Positions 1-7,398 of a stretch of 19,628 nucleotides of DNA are shown here, one piece after another (positions within the stretch are counted from its first letter, which is position 1; each line of letters starts with the position of its first letter). The notes under the pieces are model-generated. The model did not search any database and was not told the origin of the DNA. It saw only the letters and a list, made by a program, of their open reading frames with translations. Both the position numbers and the translations under genes were made by a program. Source of the DNA: an uncultured Bacteroidota bacterium (GTDB lineage: Bacteria; Bacteroidota; Bacteroidia; UKL13-3); contig CAIUEQ010000131.1 of assembly GCA_903898215.1 (NCBI GenBank), forward strand, positions 1 to 19,628. The letters are read 5' to 3'.

Positions 1-650
1 ATGTGAAAGAACTTTGTCCTGATCTTGATACTTTAGATATTGGTGGTGGAATGCCAATATATACTTCCCTTGGCGTTGAACATGATTATGCATATATGAT
101 AGACCAGATCGTTTATTATATCAAAACTATTTGTGATTCGAGAGGTGTTGATGTGCCAAATATATTTACAGAGTTTGGATCATTTACAGTAGGCGAAAGC
201 GGTGGAGTTTTGTATTCGATCATCGGTGAAAAGCAACAAAATGATAAAGAATTTTGGTATATGATCGACAGTTCTTTCATTACCACTTTACCTGATACAT
301 GGGGGATAGGACAGAAATTTATTTTACTTGCCATTAACAATTGGCAGAAAGAATTCCAACGCATCAACCTTGGCGGACTTACTTGCGATAGTCAGGATTT
401 TTATAATAGCGATACAAATACCAATCAGGTTTTTTTGCCAAAATTAAGCAAGGATGAACCTTTATACATGGGCTTTTTTCATACCGGAGCCTATCAGGAA
501 TCGCTTGGCGGATATGGCGGTGTGCAACATTGTTTGATACCGGCTCCTAAACATATTATCATAGATAAAAATGAAGAAGGAGATTTTACCTATAAAGTTT
601 TTGCAGCAGAGCAGACTTCAGAATCGATGATGAAAGTGTTGGGTTATTAA
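1..650 (+). CDS. speA: Biosynthetic arginine decarboxylase, 3' part (5' end outside the window)
   Basis: PLP-dependent decarboxylation of arginine to agmatine in the cytoplasm, the first step of the agmatine route to polyamines. The reading frame is open from base 3 to the stop at 648-650, so only the last 215 or so residues are here; the GTG at base 3 is an internal valine codon, not a start. Visible motifs are LDIGGGMP (the glycine-rich PLP phosphate loop of fold-type III decarboxylases), TEFGSFTVGESGG, NLGGLTCDSQDFY with the active-site Cys-Asp pair expected near the C-terminus, and GFFHTGAYQESLGGYGG followed by HCLIPAPKH. This matches the C-terminal half of Bacteroidota SpeA proteins as I know them, which end in a similar LGY. 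It converges on the next gene, and the two stop codons overlap in TTAA at 647-650. Ornithine or diaminopimelate decarboxylase is less likely, because the CDSxD block and the C-terminal sequence are SpeA-like. Confidence 0.93.
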   Translation, partial: VKELCPDLDTLDIGGGMPIYTSLGVEHDYAYMIDQIVYYIKTICDSRGVDVPNIFTEFGSFTVGESGGVLYSIIGEKQQNDKEFWYMIDSSFITTLPDTWGIGQKFILLAINNWQKEFQRINLGGLTCDSQDFYNSDTNTNQVFLPKLSKDEPLYMGFFHTGAYQESLGGYGGVQHCLIPAPKHIIIDKNEEGDFTYKVFAAEQTSESMMKVLGY

Positions 651-1219
651 AGTTGTTCTAAATACGCTTCACAAATTAGTTCCAATTCAGTGTACCAAAC
701 TTCTCCATATTTTCGAATAAGAGGTTCTTTCAAAAATTTATAAATAGGAACTTTGTGTTTATTTCCAAGGTTACATGCTGGCTTACAAATATCCCAGCGA
801 CTATAATTCAGTGCTTCAAATTCGGCAACTTGTGTAATTCTTATCGGATAAAGATGACAGGAGATTGGTTTTTTGAATGTTGTTTTGCCTTCATTAAAAG
901 CTTTCTCAATACCACAACCTAAAATCCCATTTTCGTAAATACTAAAATTGCATTGTCCGTTTGGTAAGCAGGTAGTAACAATATCTCCATCGCGGTCTTT
1001 TTCCCACACACCATTTTTCTTAATTGCTTTTATTCCTGCATCACTTAAAAAGGGTTTGTAATTTGTAAATTCAGATTCAAGAATTTTAATTTCATCTTCG
1101 TTAAGAGGCGCTCCAAATTCACCCTCAACACAGCATGCGCCTTTGCATTTTTCGAGGTTACAAATAAAATTGCTCTCGATAATATCTTCAGAAATTAATG
1201 TGTTTTGATGAATAATCAT
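647..1219 (-). CDS. DUF3109 family cysteine-cluster protein
   Basis: A 190-residue cytosolic protein with no signal peptide or membrane segment and ten or so conserved-looking cysteines: C20, C25, C29 and C30 (a Cx4Cx3CC cluster), then C84, C90, C102, C121, C145 and C149. This layout is that of the DUF3109 group, related to the YkgJ-like zinc- or iron-binding cysteine clusters; the biochemical role is unknown. The segment KPISCHLYPIRI is typical of the family. The ATG at 1217-1219 is the only good start. Just 4 nt upstream, at 1224-1231 on the minus strand, is TATATTTG, a full match to the Bacteroidota -7 box TAnnTTTG. If it is used, the transcript would be almost leaderless; no good -33 box is seen. 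The gene overlaps the end of speA by 4 bp, tail to tail, leaving no room for a separate terminator. Confidence 0.85.
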   Translation of the reverse strand: MIIHQNTLISEDIIESNFICNLEKCKGACCVEGEFGAPLNEDEIKILESEFTNYKPFLSDAGIKAIKKNGVWEKDRDGDIVTTCLPNGQCNFSIYENGILGCGIEKAFNEGKTTFKKPISCHLYPIRITQVAEFEALNYSRWDICKPACNLGNKHKVPIYKFLKEPLIRKYGEVWYTELELICEAYLEQL

Positions 1220-1297
1220 CCGACAAATATACTTGACAAAATCTTTTACACCTTGCCGGACTAGAATTTATTTACGATGATATTTTAAAAGTAAAAA

Positions 1298-2068
1298 TTA
1301 TACTTCTTTTTTTGGTGGGTTCTCGAGTTCACTAATCTTTTTAGATAATAATTTTATCTGCGACATGAGCGATTCATTCTCTGAACTCATTTGTGTTGTG
1401 ATATCTGATTTCATCGTATTAAGATCATACTGCATACGGTTTTTTGTTGAATTGATATCATCAGATAGAAGGGTTTCGTGTTTTTGCATTTTATCAGAAA
1501 GATTCATTTGGAATTCTTTTGATTGTTGCTCAAAAGTATTTTTGATACCCTTAATTTTTGAATTCATCATTACAATCAACACTATGAATAATATGATTGT
1601 TAGTAATAATGCAGCACCAAAGAATATGAATAAATAGTTCTTTAATTCGGCATTGGCAGCATGAAGTTCGCTTTCATTTGATTCAGTTACTTTTCTAAAT
1701 TCTTCCATCGAAAAGCGTGTTTCTTTTAACGAATCAGAAGTAAGAGCTATTTGGAAACTTGCAGAATTTAAAATTCTTTCTACATTTTGCATTTGTGTAT
1801 CTAACAATGTTACTTTTTCAAGTTTGTCGCCAATACTCCTTCTTAGTGCAGCAGAAGAGTTTAGTGCACTATTTATTTTACCATTCATTTCCAATATTTG
1901 AGGATCGTAATCTTTCTTCAAAACGTAAGGAAGTGATTTAGGTGCAGCAGGTGCAGGTTTTACAGCTGCGGCTAATGGTTTTGCCGATGAAGGTTTTTGA
2001 GTTGTTTTAGCGTTTACTAACGCTATGGAGGTAAATGCGATGCATACTAACAGTAGAATTTTATTCAT
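1298..2068 (-). CDS. Unrecognised exported protein: signal peptide, Pro/Ala-rich stretch, coiled coil, membrane helix, coiled coil
   Basis: A 256-residue protein I cannot assign to a named family. Residues 1-20 form a signal peptide ending in LVNA. Residues 21-46 are low-complexity and rich in Ala, Pro and Lys. Residues 50-143 are heptad-like and helical. Residues 145-168 are a strongly hydrophobic membrane helix (FIFFGAALLLTIILFIVLIV). Residues 170-250 are a second charged, Gln/Ser-rich helical stretch, and the protein ends PPKKEV. The simplest topology is a periplasmic N-terminal half, one inner-membrane crossing and a cytoplasmic coiled coil, but this is inferred. It could be a scaffold or a sensor stalk; no enzyme motif is visible. 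ATG start at 2068; a good Bacteroidota promoter lies about 52 nt upstream. It is probably transcribed alone: 78 bp separate it from the DUF3109 gene, which has its own -7-like box. Confidence 0.8.
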   Translation of the reverse strand: MNKILLLVCIAFTSIALVNAKTTQKPSSAKPLAAAVKPAPAAPKSLPYVLKKDYDPQILEMNGKINSALNSSAALRRSIGDKLEKVTLLDTQMQNVERILNSASFQIALTSDSLKETRFSMEEFRKVTESNESELHAANAELKNYLFIFFGAALLLTIILFIVLIVMMNSKIKGIKNTFEQQSKEFQMNLSDKMQKHETLLSDDINSTKNRMQYDLNTMKSDITTQMSSENESLMSQIKLLSKKISELENPPKKEV

Positions 2069-2120
2069 AATTCAAGTTTTAATTTAAATGAAAGGTATTA
2101 TTTAAATTTAATATTACTAA

Positions 2121-2153
2121 CAAATGTATAAGCAAATTTATGAGTTTTACAAA
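2121..2153 (-). promoter_or_regulatory. Bacteroidota-type promoter of the membrane coiled-coil gene
   Basis: Read on the minus strand there is TTTG (2153-2150), a 21-nt spacer, then TACATTTG (2128-2121). This fits the -33 TTTG and -7 TAnnTTTG elements used by the primary sigma factor of Bacteroidota. Transcription would start near 2114-2116 and give a leader of about 45 nt before the ATG at 2068. No Shine-Dalgarno sequence is visible, as is usual in this phylum. Confidence 0.6.
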
Positions 2154-2531
2154 CGTTAAATTTGCGAACTGATTTTGTTTGTTCAAATGATATTCCTCGT
2201 GATGTCATTCTTTATTATACTTTTCAGTGTTTTGTTCTGTTGTATTCTATTGAATTATATTTATAGATTTTGCTGATTAATTTGATAACTGTATCTCTTT
2301 TTTCGAGTTTTTTAAGAGTTTGGTTTTTTTATAAATAGCACTAAAATAATGAGTTGAAAGCCTCGTCAATAACTTCTCCACTATTATAAAACAATTTTTT
2401 GTCTGATATTAATCATACTATTTTCCTTAGTATCAAATGAGATTTGTTCGATTAATAATCATCTCATAAATTTAAAAATTAACATTCAATTATGTTTTAA
2501 ATTTTATCATTGAATAATTGTTAATATACAG

Positions 2532-2547
2532 GAATCATTAATGATTC
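2532..2547. repeat. Perfect 16-bp palindrome, possible operator
   Basis: GAATCATTAATGATTC is an exact palindrome whose right edge lies 58 bp before the ATG at 2606. A dimeric regulator controlling the nitroreductase fusion gene could bind it, but nothing here names such a regulator, and in AT-rich DNA part of the symmetry could be chance. I see no second copy in the window. Confidence 0.35.
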
Positions 2548-2605
2548 TTAGTTTCTAGCCCTTTTTGTTTTTTTAATTTTTGTTATAAAGCATAATCAAA
2601 AAAAA

Positions 2606-3601
2606 ATGAAACTCTTAACACTACCTACCTCAGAATATCTTTTAGATATTGGCTTAGAGGAAATTCATATTCAAAGTCGTGAATGGCTAAATAAAGTTCT
2701 TTTTTGGAAAGATGAAGTAGATTTTTTTTACAAAGTTGTTGAGGACAAAAAGAAACAGCTAATCTCAATACCCGTTCAAAATAATATTTGGCATATTGAA
2801 AAAGATATGGCTTTACATTTTGGAAATAAATTATCAGAACTGCAAAATAGTGTCAGGGATCACGAGAATTATCTAAAAACTTTAATCATTAATAACGGCA
2901 ACGATGAAGAATCTTACAGGGATGTTCATAAGAATATTGCTATTAAATTATTAAATTTTGAAATGCATTTTCTAATTATTAAAAAAAATATTCACGAAAT
3001 GATTGAACAAGTTGAGAACAACGAAGCAAAAGGAAATGATGTTACAAAAAATATTTTCGAAAGAAGGTCAGTACGTAAATATAAAGATATACCCGTAAAA
3101 AAATCTATTCTAAACAAAATATTAAAAGCCGGCACGATGGCTCCATCTGCTAGTAACAAGCAGCCTTGGAAATTTCATGTGCTTACAAAAAAGGAAACCA
3201 TTCATAATTTTTCCAAAGAAATTGCAAAAGCTGCAATGAAAGAATCTTCAAAAACAGCAATAGGATTATTCAGTTTCCCTGATGGTGAAGAACAGATGAA
3301 AATTTCAGATATGGTTTTTTATCATGCTCCGGTTGTAGTTTTTATTTCCTCACCAAAAGATGATGAGTGGGCAGATTTAGATATTGGTATGTGCTCTCAA
3401 AATATCATGCTTGCTGCCAAATCATTTGGGTTGGAAAGTTGCCCTATAGGTTTTGCAAAATATGTTGAGAAGGCCGATATTTATAGTCATTTAAACATTG
3501 ATCCAAAAGATCATGTTAATCTTGCAATTGTATTAGGTTATGGAGACGAAACACCGAAACTTCATGATAGGAAAAAAGAACCGATTAATTTTATCGAATA
3601 A
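2606..3601 (+). CDS. Nitroreductase-family flavoprotein with an extra N-terminal helical domain
   Basis: A 331-residue cytosolic protein in two parts. Residues 148-331 are a nitroreductase-like FMN oxidoreductase: IFERRSVRKY (150-159, FMN phosphate binding), PSASNKQPW (180-188), GLESCPIGF (275-283) and VLGYGDETP (309-317) are the family's usual blocks. The reaction would be NAD(P)H-driven two-electron reduction; the substrate cannot be told. Residues 20-138 are different: charged, rich in Trp, His and Glu, predicted mostly helical, starting SREWLNKVLFWKDEVDFF. They look like a helical bundle resembling small stand-alone Bacteroidota proteins I have seen but cannot name. Typical nitroreductases are 170-220 residues, so this domain is extra. 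The two parts share one uninterrupted frame and similar base composition, so this looks like a true fusion, not a misread junction. ATG start after a run of A; convergent with the next gene. Confidence 0.87.
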   Translation: MKLLTLPTSEYLLDIGLEEIHIQSREWLNKVLFWKDEVDFFYKVVEDKKKQLISIPVQNNIWHIEKDMALHFGNKLSELQNSVRDHENYLKTLIINNGNDEESYRDVHKNIAIKLLNFEMHFLIIKKNIHEMIEQVENNEAKGNDVTKNIFERRSVRKYKDIPVKKSILNKILKAGTMAPSASNKQPWKFHVLTKKETIHNFSKEIAKAAMKESSKTAIGLFSFPDGEEQMKISDMVFYHAPVVVFISSPKDDEWADLDIGMCSQNIMLAAKSFGLESCPIGFAKYVEKADIYSHLNIDPKDHVNLAIVLGYGDETPKLHDRKKEPINFIE

Positions 3602-3680
3602 ATAAATCATCAGAATAATACACTTAAGCTATTTTACAATTTCGTGCTTATGTCGTTTATTTCGGTGTGTATAGTCCTAT

Positions 3681-3729
3681 AATACAGCCACAGATTATTA
3701 TATAAATCTGTGTAATCTGGGGCTATATT
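3681..3729. repeat. Interspersed inverted repeat, family with CTGTGTAATCTG core (copy 1)
   Basis: Arms AGCCACAGATTA (3686-3697) and TAATCTGGGGCT (3713-3724) are complementary at 11 of 12 positions, and four A/T pairs extend the stem outward after one mismatch. The right half, from AATCTGTGTAATCTG onward, recurs almost exactly at 6968-6990 before dgkA. From memory, such TCTGTGTAATCTGTGGCT sequences are scattered in many Bacteroidota genomes; origin and role are not known to me. Confidence 0.65.
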
Positions 3730-3844
3730 AATCTTGTCAACAACTCATCTCTCTACTATAAATTTGTTCATAATTTTAGATTTGGGTTACTAAAGATTAT
3801 TCAATAAATAATATTTCCACTAGTAAAACACTGCTGATTTATGC

Positions 3845-3874
3845 AATGATTTAAGTTGATTTTCTTAAATCATT
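3845..3874. terminator. Probable bidirectional terminator hairpin between convergent genes
   Basis: A perfect 11-bp stem: AATGATTTAAG (3845-3855), 8-nt loop, CTTAAATCATT (3864-3874). On the plus strand it runs on into TTTATGATAC. It lies 32 bp past the stop of the minus-strand gene and 243 bp past the plus-strand stop. The stem is AT-rich and the T-tract short, so termination may be weak, but position and symmetry fit a shared terminator. Confidence 0.5.
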
Positions 3875-3906
3875 TTATGATACTTTGGATATAAAAAATA
3901 TTGATT

Positions 3907-6753
3907 TTATTTCAAAGTAACTTTTACAGTTGCTGATTTTGCATCAGCTGAAATCTTCAAAAAATACACTCCTCTGTTCAATTCAGAAATATTGATTGCA
4001 TGTTGAAATAATCCTCCTGCATGTTGTAAGGTTCCTTTTAGTGCAGATCTTCCGAGTATATCAAACAATTCGATTTCAATATTTTTACCTGAAGTTTCAA
4101 ATTCAATATTCAATAAACCAGATGCCGGATTTGGATACACATTGAAATTTTCAAATGCTGTTTGCTCATTTATTCCACCAACAATATTTACGGTTACACT
4201 TTTTGAAGAAGTATCGCTCCAACAATTATTTTGTGATTCGGTAACACTTATCTGACTGCTTCCTGCAATAGTAAAAATCCCGTTAATGGAATTTGTTCCT
4301 TGTCCGCTACTAACTGTTCCAATATCTAAAAACCAATTATACAAACTGCCTGTATGATTGGTGACAAAGAAATTATTCGATTGATTAATATTCACAATTG
4401 ATGGTCCTGAAATTACAGGCAACGTAGGTTTAGGATTTACAATCAACTTTACGGTGTCTGCTTTAAAACAACTTACTCCATTTAAAGTATCATTACCTAA
4501 AACACGATAATTTGTTGTTGAGTCGGGTGAAATAGTTAGTGAGGAATTATTACCAATAACAATATTGGAAGGCAATGCAAACCATTGATAAATATTTGCA
4601 CCGTTTGCATGAAGCAATGCTGATTTTCCAAAACAAATGGAAGTGTCAATTCCTGCGTTAGTTGTTGGTAATGGATTTACAAAAAGATTAAAGGAGTTTA
4701 TGTTTGAGCAGCCCATCGTATCAAAAATCCGAACAGTATAATTTTGCGCTACATTTCTGATTACCGTTCTTGTTGTGTCACCATTATTCCATAAATATTT
4801 TTTGATATTACTATTGTTGTTACCCGCATCGAAAGTGAAATTTGACCCTTGACAAATTGTTGGATTTACAGAAGGAGAATTTATAGGCATTGGATAGATA
4901 AGAATGTTTGAATAATCGGCCAATGAACATCCATTTGAATCAGTAACAATAAATAAATATGTTTTAGAGGTAATCGGTAAAATTGAAACTGAATCATTTG
5001 TTGAGATGATTAAACTTTGTGTTGTATCAAACCAAATTGTTGTGAATGGTGGTTTTCCTCCTGTATGTTTTGCTTTAAGTTTTATTGCAATTGATGAACC
5101 AGGACATGCTTCATTATCAAGTACTTGCGAAAGTTTATAAATTGTTTGATTGTAAATGGTATCAAAAATTGTAACAGTATTTCCAAGCGTATTATCTCCT
5201 GTTAAAATTAATTTTACTACAAATTTTCCGGTATCATTAAATATAAAATTATTAATAGAGGATGAAGTTAGTGAACTAAAATCGCTGGAATTAAATGCAC
5301 CTGGAGTATTTGAAATTTGCCATTGTTGTGAAGTAATATATTCGGGATGTGGAGTTGTATAACTCAAATTCCATTTATAACAAGTTGCCGGAGTTTTAAT
5401 AATTGTAGCTGTTGGTGAACCTACAACAGTAATAGAAAATGAACGTGTTATTTTTCCTGCATAAGGACATCTGCTGTCGATGGCTTTAACTGTGAAAATC
5501 CATGGGATACTTGATATCATTGTTGAGTCCGGTGTCCAACAAAATTGATAATTATCTTCACGTGGTCCTGTTGTAATTCTGTTAGCTGTATTATAAGTTG
5601 GTAAAAATGTTGCACCTTTTGATGCAAGTGCAGAGTTCCAACTTAGGTATGTTGTATCAGAAATTGGGGGGATATTTGAAGGAAGAAAATCAGTATCTTT
5701 TCCAATCACATTAAAACAAAGTGAACTACCTGAAGCCACTTTCCAAAATGGTTTTGGAAGCGTTCCATTTGAAGGATTGGTCATAATTTTTGGAGGATTA
5801 TTGGAAGGACAGGTAAATAAATACATCTGAACATCACGTGTTGTTGTTCCTATCAAAGTATAAACTTGAGCAACTTTTTTCCATTGTTTGATTTTTACTG
5901 CAATGATTCCTACGAAAGCGCCTGCGGCCCCGTATGAAGAAGTAAAACCGATGTCACCTGTATTTTGGTCGCAATTTATTCCTAATGGTAGAGGAGCGGT
6001 TGCTGGCGCATAGAAAGGGAAAGGTTGTGTTGCACTGTATGGTGAACTATATGATACAGGTGAATTTGCAGCAGTTAATGAGGGTGTAAATGAGAAGCTT
6101 AATGAATCGTGATCAGGATCAATTGCTCCCATATTATACTGATATGATTGTCCTCCGCAAATTGCAAGTACAGGATCATTTGTTAAAAAAGGAGCACTGT
6201 TACATGGCGAATTTGAAAGACATCTATTAATGATTGCCTCGATATAAAAATTGGGTGATGTTGTACTCACATTTGTTAAGGCGGTTGTTCTACAACAATT
6301 GGAATAACTTATTCGCATATTGCATATAGTAATAGGAATTCCTGATGTTGAACCGAGATTTACATTTCCTTGGAAAACATATTTTTCAAGTCCTGGTGTA
6401 AATGAACCCGCAGTAACACAACCGTTATTGGTACAAATACTTTTTGAACTTGCACACATTGGATTTGGATCAACATCAGAAACGCTTACCAGATATAAAA
6501 ATGCAGAAGACGTATATGTTCCCGAATCGGCAGGAGTAATATAAACAGTTGTTGAACAACTTCCGTTACAAGTTCCGGTACAAAGAGGAACACCACTACA
6601 ATCGGTATAAAGAGTTAATGTTACTTGCCAAATGCCGGGAGTTGATGTGCAGGTATAAGTAATCTCACCACCGGTAACATGCGATGCAAAACCTTTAAAT
6701 GAACTTGCAGTAAAAATACAAACAAGCAAAAAGGTGTAAATAAAATTTTTCAT
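3907..6753 (-). CDS. Large secreted Ig-like/PKD-like protein with T9SS type A sorting domain
   Basis: A 948-residue protein from the ATG at 6751-6753; a TTG seven codons upstream also opens the frame, but the ATG gives a clean signal peptide (MKNFIYTFLLVCIFTASSF, cleavage near FKGFA/SH). The mature part begins SHVTGGEITYTC and has a Cys-rich first third (e.g. CTGTCNGSC, YSNCCR), a pattern I associate with large surface proteins of Bacteroidota. The middle holds repeated beta-sandwich modules; NPLPTTNAGIDTSICFGK and similar 'proper-name C.G' strings mark Ig-like/PKD-like domains. The last 85 or so residues are the type A (Por secretion tail) signal: NVYPNPASG, LNIEFE, IELFDILGR, ELNRGVYFLKI, VKVTLK. 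This signal directs passage through the type IX secretion system across the outer membrane, after which it is normally removed. An adhesin or structural role is likely; no catalytic motif was recognised. Apparently monocistronic. Confidence 0.9.
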   Translation of the reverse strand: MKNFIYTFLLVCIFTASSFKGFASHVTGGEITYTCTSTPGIWQVTLTLYTDCSGVPLCTGTCNGSCSTTVYITPADSGTYTSSAFLYLVSVSDVDPNPMCASSKSICTNNGCVTAGSFTPGLEKYVFQGNVNLGSTSGIPITICNMRISYSNCCRTTALTNVSTTSPNFYIEAIINRCLSNSPCNSAPFLTNDPVLAICGGQSYQYNMGAIDPDHDSLSFSFTPSLTAANSPVSYSSPYSATQPFPFYAPATAPLPLGINCDQNTGDIGFTSSYGAAGAFVGIIAVKIKQWKKVAQVYTLIGTTTRDVQMYLFTCPSNNPPKIMTNPSNGTLPKPFWKVASGSSLCFNVIGKDTDFLPSNIPPISDTTYLSWNSALASKGATFLPTYNTANRITTGPREDNYQFCWTPDSTMISSIPWIFTVKAIDSRCPYAGKITRSFSITVVGSPTATIIKTPATCYKWNLSYTTPHPEYITSQQWQISNTPGAFNSSDFSSLTSSSINNFIFNDTGKFVVKLILTGDNTLGNTVTIFDTIYNQTIYKLSQVLDNEACPGSSIAIKLKAKHTGGKPPFTTIWFDTTQSLIISTNDSVSILPITSKTYLFIVTDSNGCSLADYSNILIYPMPINSPSVNPTICQGSNFTFDAGNNNSNIKKYLWNNGDTTRTVIRNVAQNYTVRIFDTMGCSNINSFNLFVNPLPTTNAGIDTSICFGKSALLHANGANIYQWFALPSNIVIGNNSSLTISPDSTTNYRVLGNDTLNGVSCFKADTVKLIVNPKPTLPVISGPSIVNINQSNNFFVTNHTGSLYNWFLDIGTVSSGQGTNSINGIFTIAGSSQISVTESQNNCWSDTSSKSVTVNIVGGINEQTAFENFNVYPNPASGLLNIEFETSGKNIEIELFDILGRSALKGTLQHAGGLFQHAINISELNRGVYFLKISADAKSATVKVTLK

Positions 6754-6883
6754 AGCAGTAAATTTCAAATACAAATTAACCTAACTTTTGTGAGAAATAA
6801 TCTTAATGTTTTCTTAATAATTTACTTATCAATTCAAAGTAGCAAAGCAACAATTTTTGTTCTTTTATAAATTAAAAATCATT

Positions 6884-6891
6884 TACTTTTG
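6884..6891 (+). promoter_or_regulatory. Possible -7 promoter box upstream of dgkA
   Basis: TACTTTTG fully matches the Bacteroidota -7 consensus TAnnTTTG. The nearest upstream TTTG (6856-6859) is 24 nt away, a few bases more than usual, so the -33 element is doubtful. If used, the leader would be about 100 nt and would contain both interspersed repeats at 6942-6990. Confidence 0.3.
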
Positions 6892-6941
6892 AGGGTGAGC
6901 TATGGGAAATAATAAAATGAATTTTAGGTTAACTAAATGAT

Positions 6942-6966
6942 TTCTCGACTCCGCTCGAAGTGACAA
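6942..6966. repeat. Interspersed repeat with CGACTCCG...GTGACAA core (copy 1)
   Basis: TTCTCGACTCCGCTCGAAGT followed by GACAA. A clearly related copy lies at 13073-13095 (TTCGACTCCGTTCAACGTGA then CAA). It contains two TCGA sites in symmetry (CTCGACTCCGCTCGAAG). From memory, near-identical strings are common between genes in Bacteroidota; function unknown. Confidence 0.6.
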
Positions 6967-6967
6967 G

Positions 6968-6990
6968 AATCTGTGTAATCTGTGGCTATT
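6968..6990. repeat. Interspersed repeat with CTGTGTAATCTG core (copy 2, half element)
   Basis: AATCTGTGTAATCTGTGGCT plus ATT matches the right half of the inverted repeat at 3681-3729 with one difference in the first 22 bases. The left arm is missing here. It ends 5 bp before the dgkA ATG and directly follows the repeat at 6942-6966, so two repeat families are joined end to end in the probable leader. Confidence 0.6.
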
Positions 6991-6995
6991 TAATA

Positions 6996-7358
6996 ATGGA
7001 AAAATTTTCAATCAAAAAAAGAATACAAAGTTTTCGATATGCATTTAAAGGTATCGCATACGTATTTGCAAACGAACACAATATATGGATACACTTGCTG
7101 GCAGCCTTTTTTGTAACTATTGCAGGTTTTTATTTTAATATAAATTCAACCGAATGGATGCTTATTGTTTTTGCAATTGGGATAGTAATTGCTGCTGAAC
7201 TTTTTAATTCGGCAATCGAAAAAAGTGTAGATTTTTTTTCGCCTGAACAAAATAAAAATGCAGGCTTGATAAAAGATATTGCCGCAGGTGCAGTTTTGGT
7301 TTGTGCAATCGCAGCAGCAATTATTGGAATCGTAATTTTTATTCCCAAGATATTTTAA
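6996..7358 (+). CDS. dgkA: Prokaryotic-type diacylglycerol kinase (or undecaprenol kinase)
   Basis: A small integral inner-membrane lipid kinase that phosphorylates diacylglycerol (or undecaprenol) with ATP, recycling lipid left over from envelope synthesis. From the ATG at 6996 it is 120 residues, the normal family length; the GTG at 6960 would add 12 residues encoded by repeat sequence and is rejected. Residues 13-30 (FRYAFKGIAYVFANEHN) are the amphipathic N-terminal part with the conserved NEHN. Three hydrophobic segments follow at about 31-48, 54-69 and 96-117. AAELFNSAIEKSVD (66-79) is the family signature with the catalytic glutamate, and KDIAAGAVL (93-101) is the other conserved block. 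It is followed 40 bp later on the same strand by yraN, so co-transcription is likely. Sequence alone does not separate diacylglycerol from undecaprenol kinase. Confidence 0.92.
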   Translation: MEKFSIKKRIQSFRYAFKGIAYVFANEHNIWIHLLAAFFVTIAGFYFNINSTEWMLIVFAIGIVIAAELFNSAIEKSVDFFSPEQNKNAGLIKDIAAGAVLVCAIAAAIIGIVIFIPKIF

Positions 7359-7398
7359 AACAAGATGATTCCTTTAAAGAAGGATTTTGAAAACGCCC

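Larger units (their letters stand above)
2069..2605. other. Non-coding, very AT-rich gap between divergent genes
   Basis: No open reading frame of useful length on either strand. It holds the minus-strand promoter at 2121-2153, a 6-bp stem hairpin (ATACTA/TAGTAT) at 2415-2433 and a 16-bp palindrome at 2532-2547. The final 50 bases before the nitroreductase start are T-rich and then A-rich, with no convincing -33/-7 pair for the plus strand. I see no RNA gene here. Confidence 0.6.
3602..3906. other. Convergent intergenic gap with repeat and terminator
   Basis: No gene. It contains an imperfect inverted repeat at 3681-3729 and an 11-bp stem hairpin at 3845-3874 (listed separately). The rest is AT-rich, with no promoter or ORF that I can support, as expected between two gene ends. 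Confidence 0.6.

Noticed and set aside
2415..2433. Hairpin ATACTA/TAGTAT as a terminator or small RNA
   Set aside because: Only a 6-bp AT-rich stem in a very AT-rich gap, far from any gene end; easily chance.
5156..5362. Frames on the strand opposite the large genes (for example here, 7130-7348 and 16696-16920)
   Set aside because: All lie wholly inside strongly supported genes on the other strand and have low-complexity translations with no recognisable motif.
6754..6774. TTG start giving the large secreted protein seven more residues
   Set aside because: The ATG at 6753 gives a standard signal peptide; the extra residues add nothing typical of one.
6960..6995. GTG start giving dgkA 12 extra N-terminal residues
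   Set aside because: The extension is encoded by interspersed repeat sequence and has no place in the family; the ATG at 6996 gives the normal 120-residue length.
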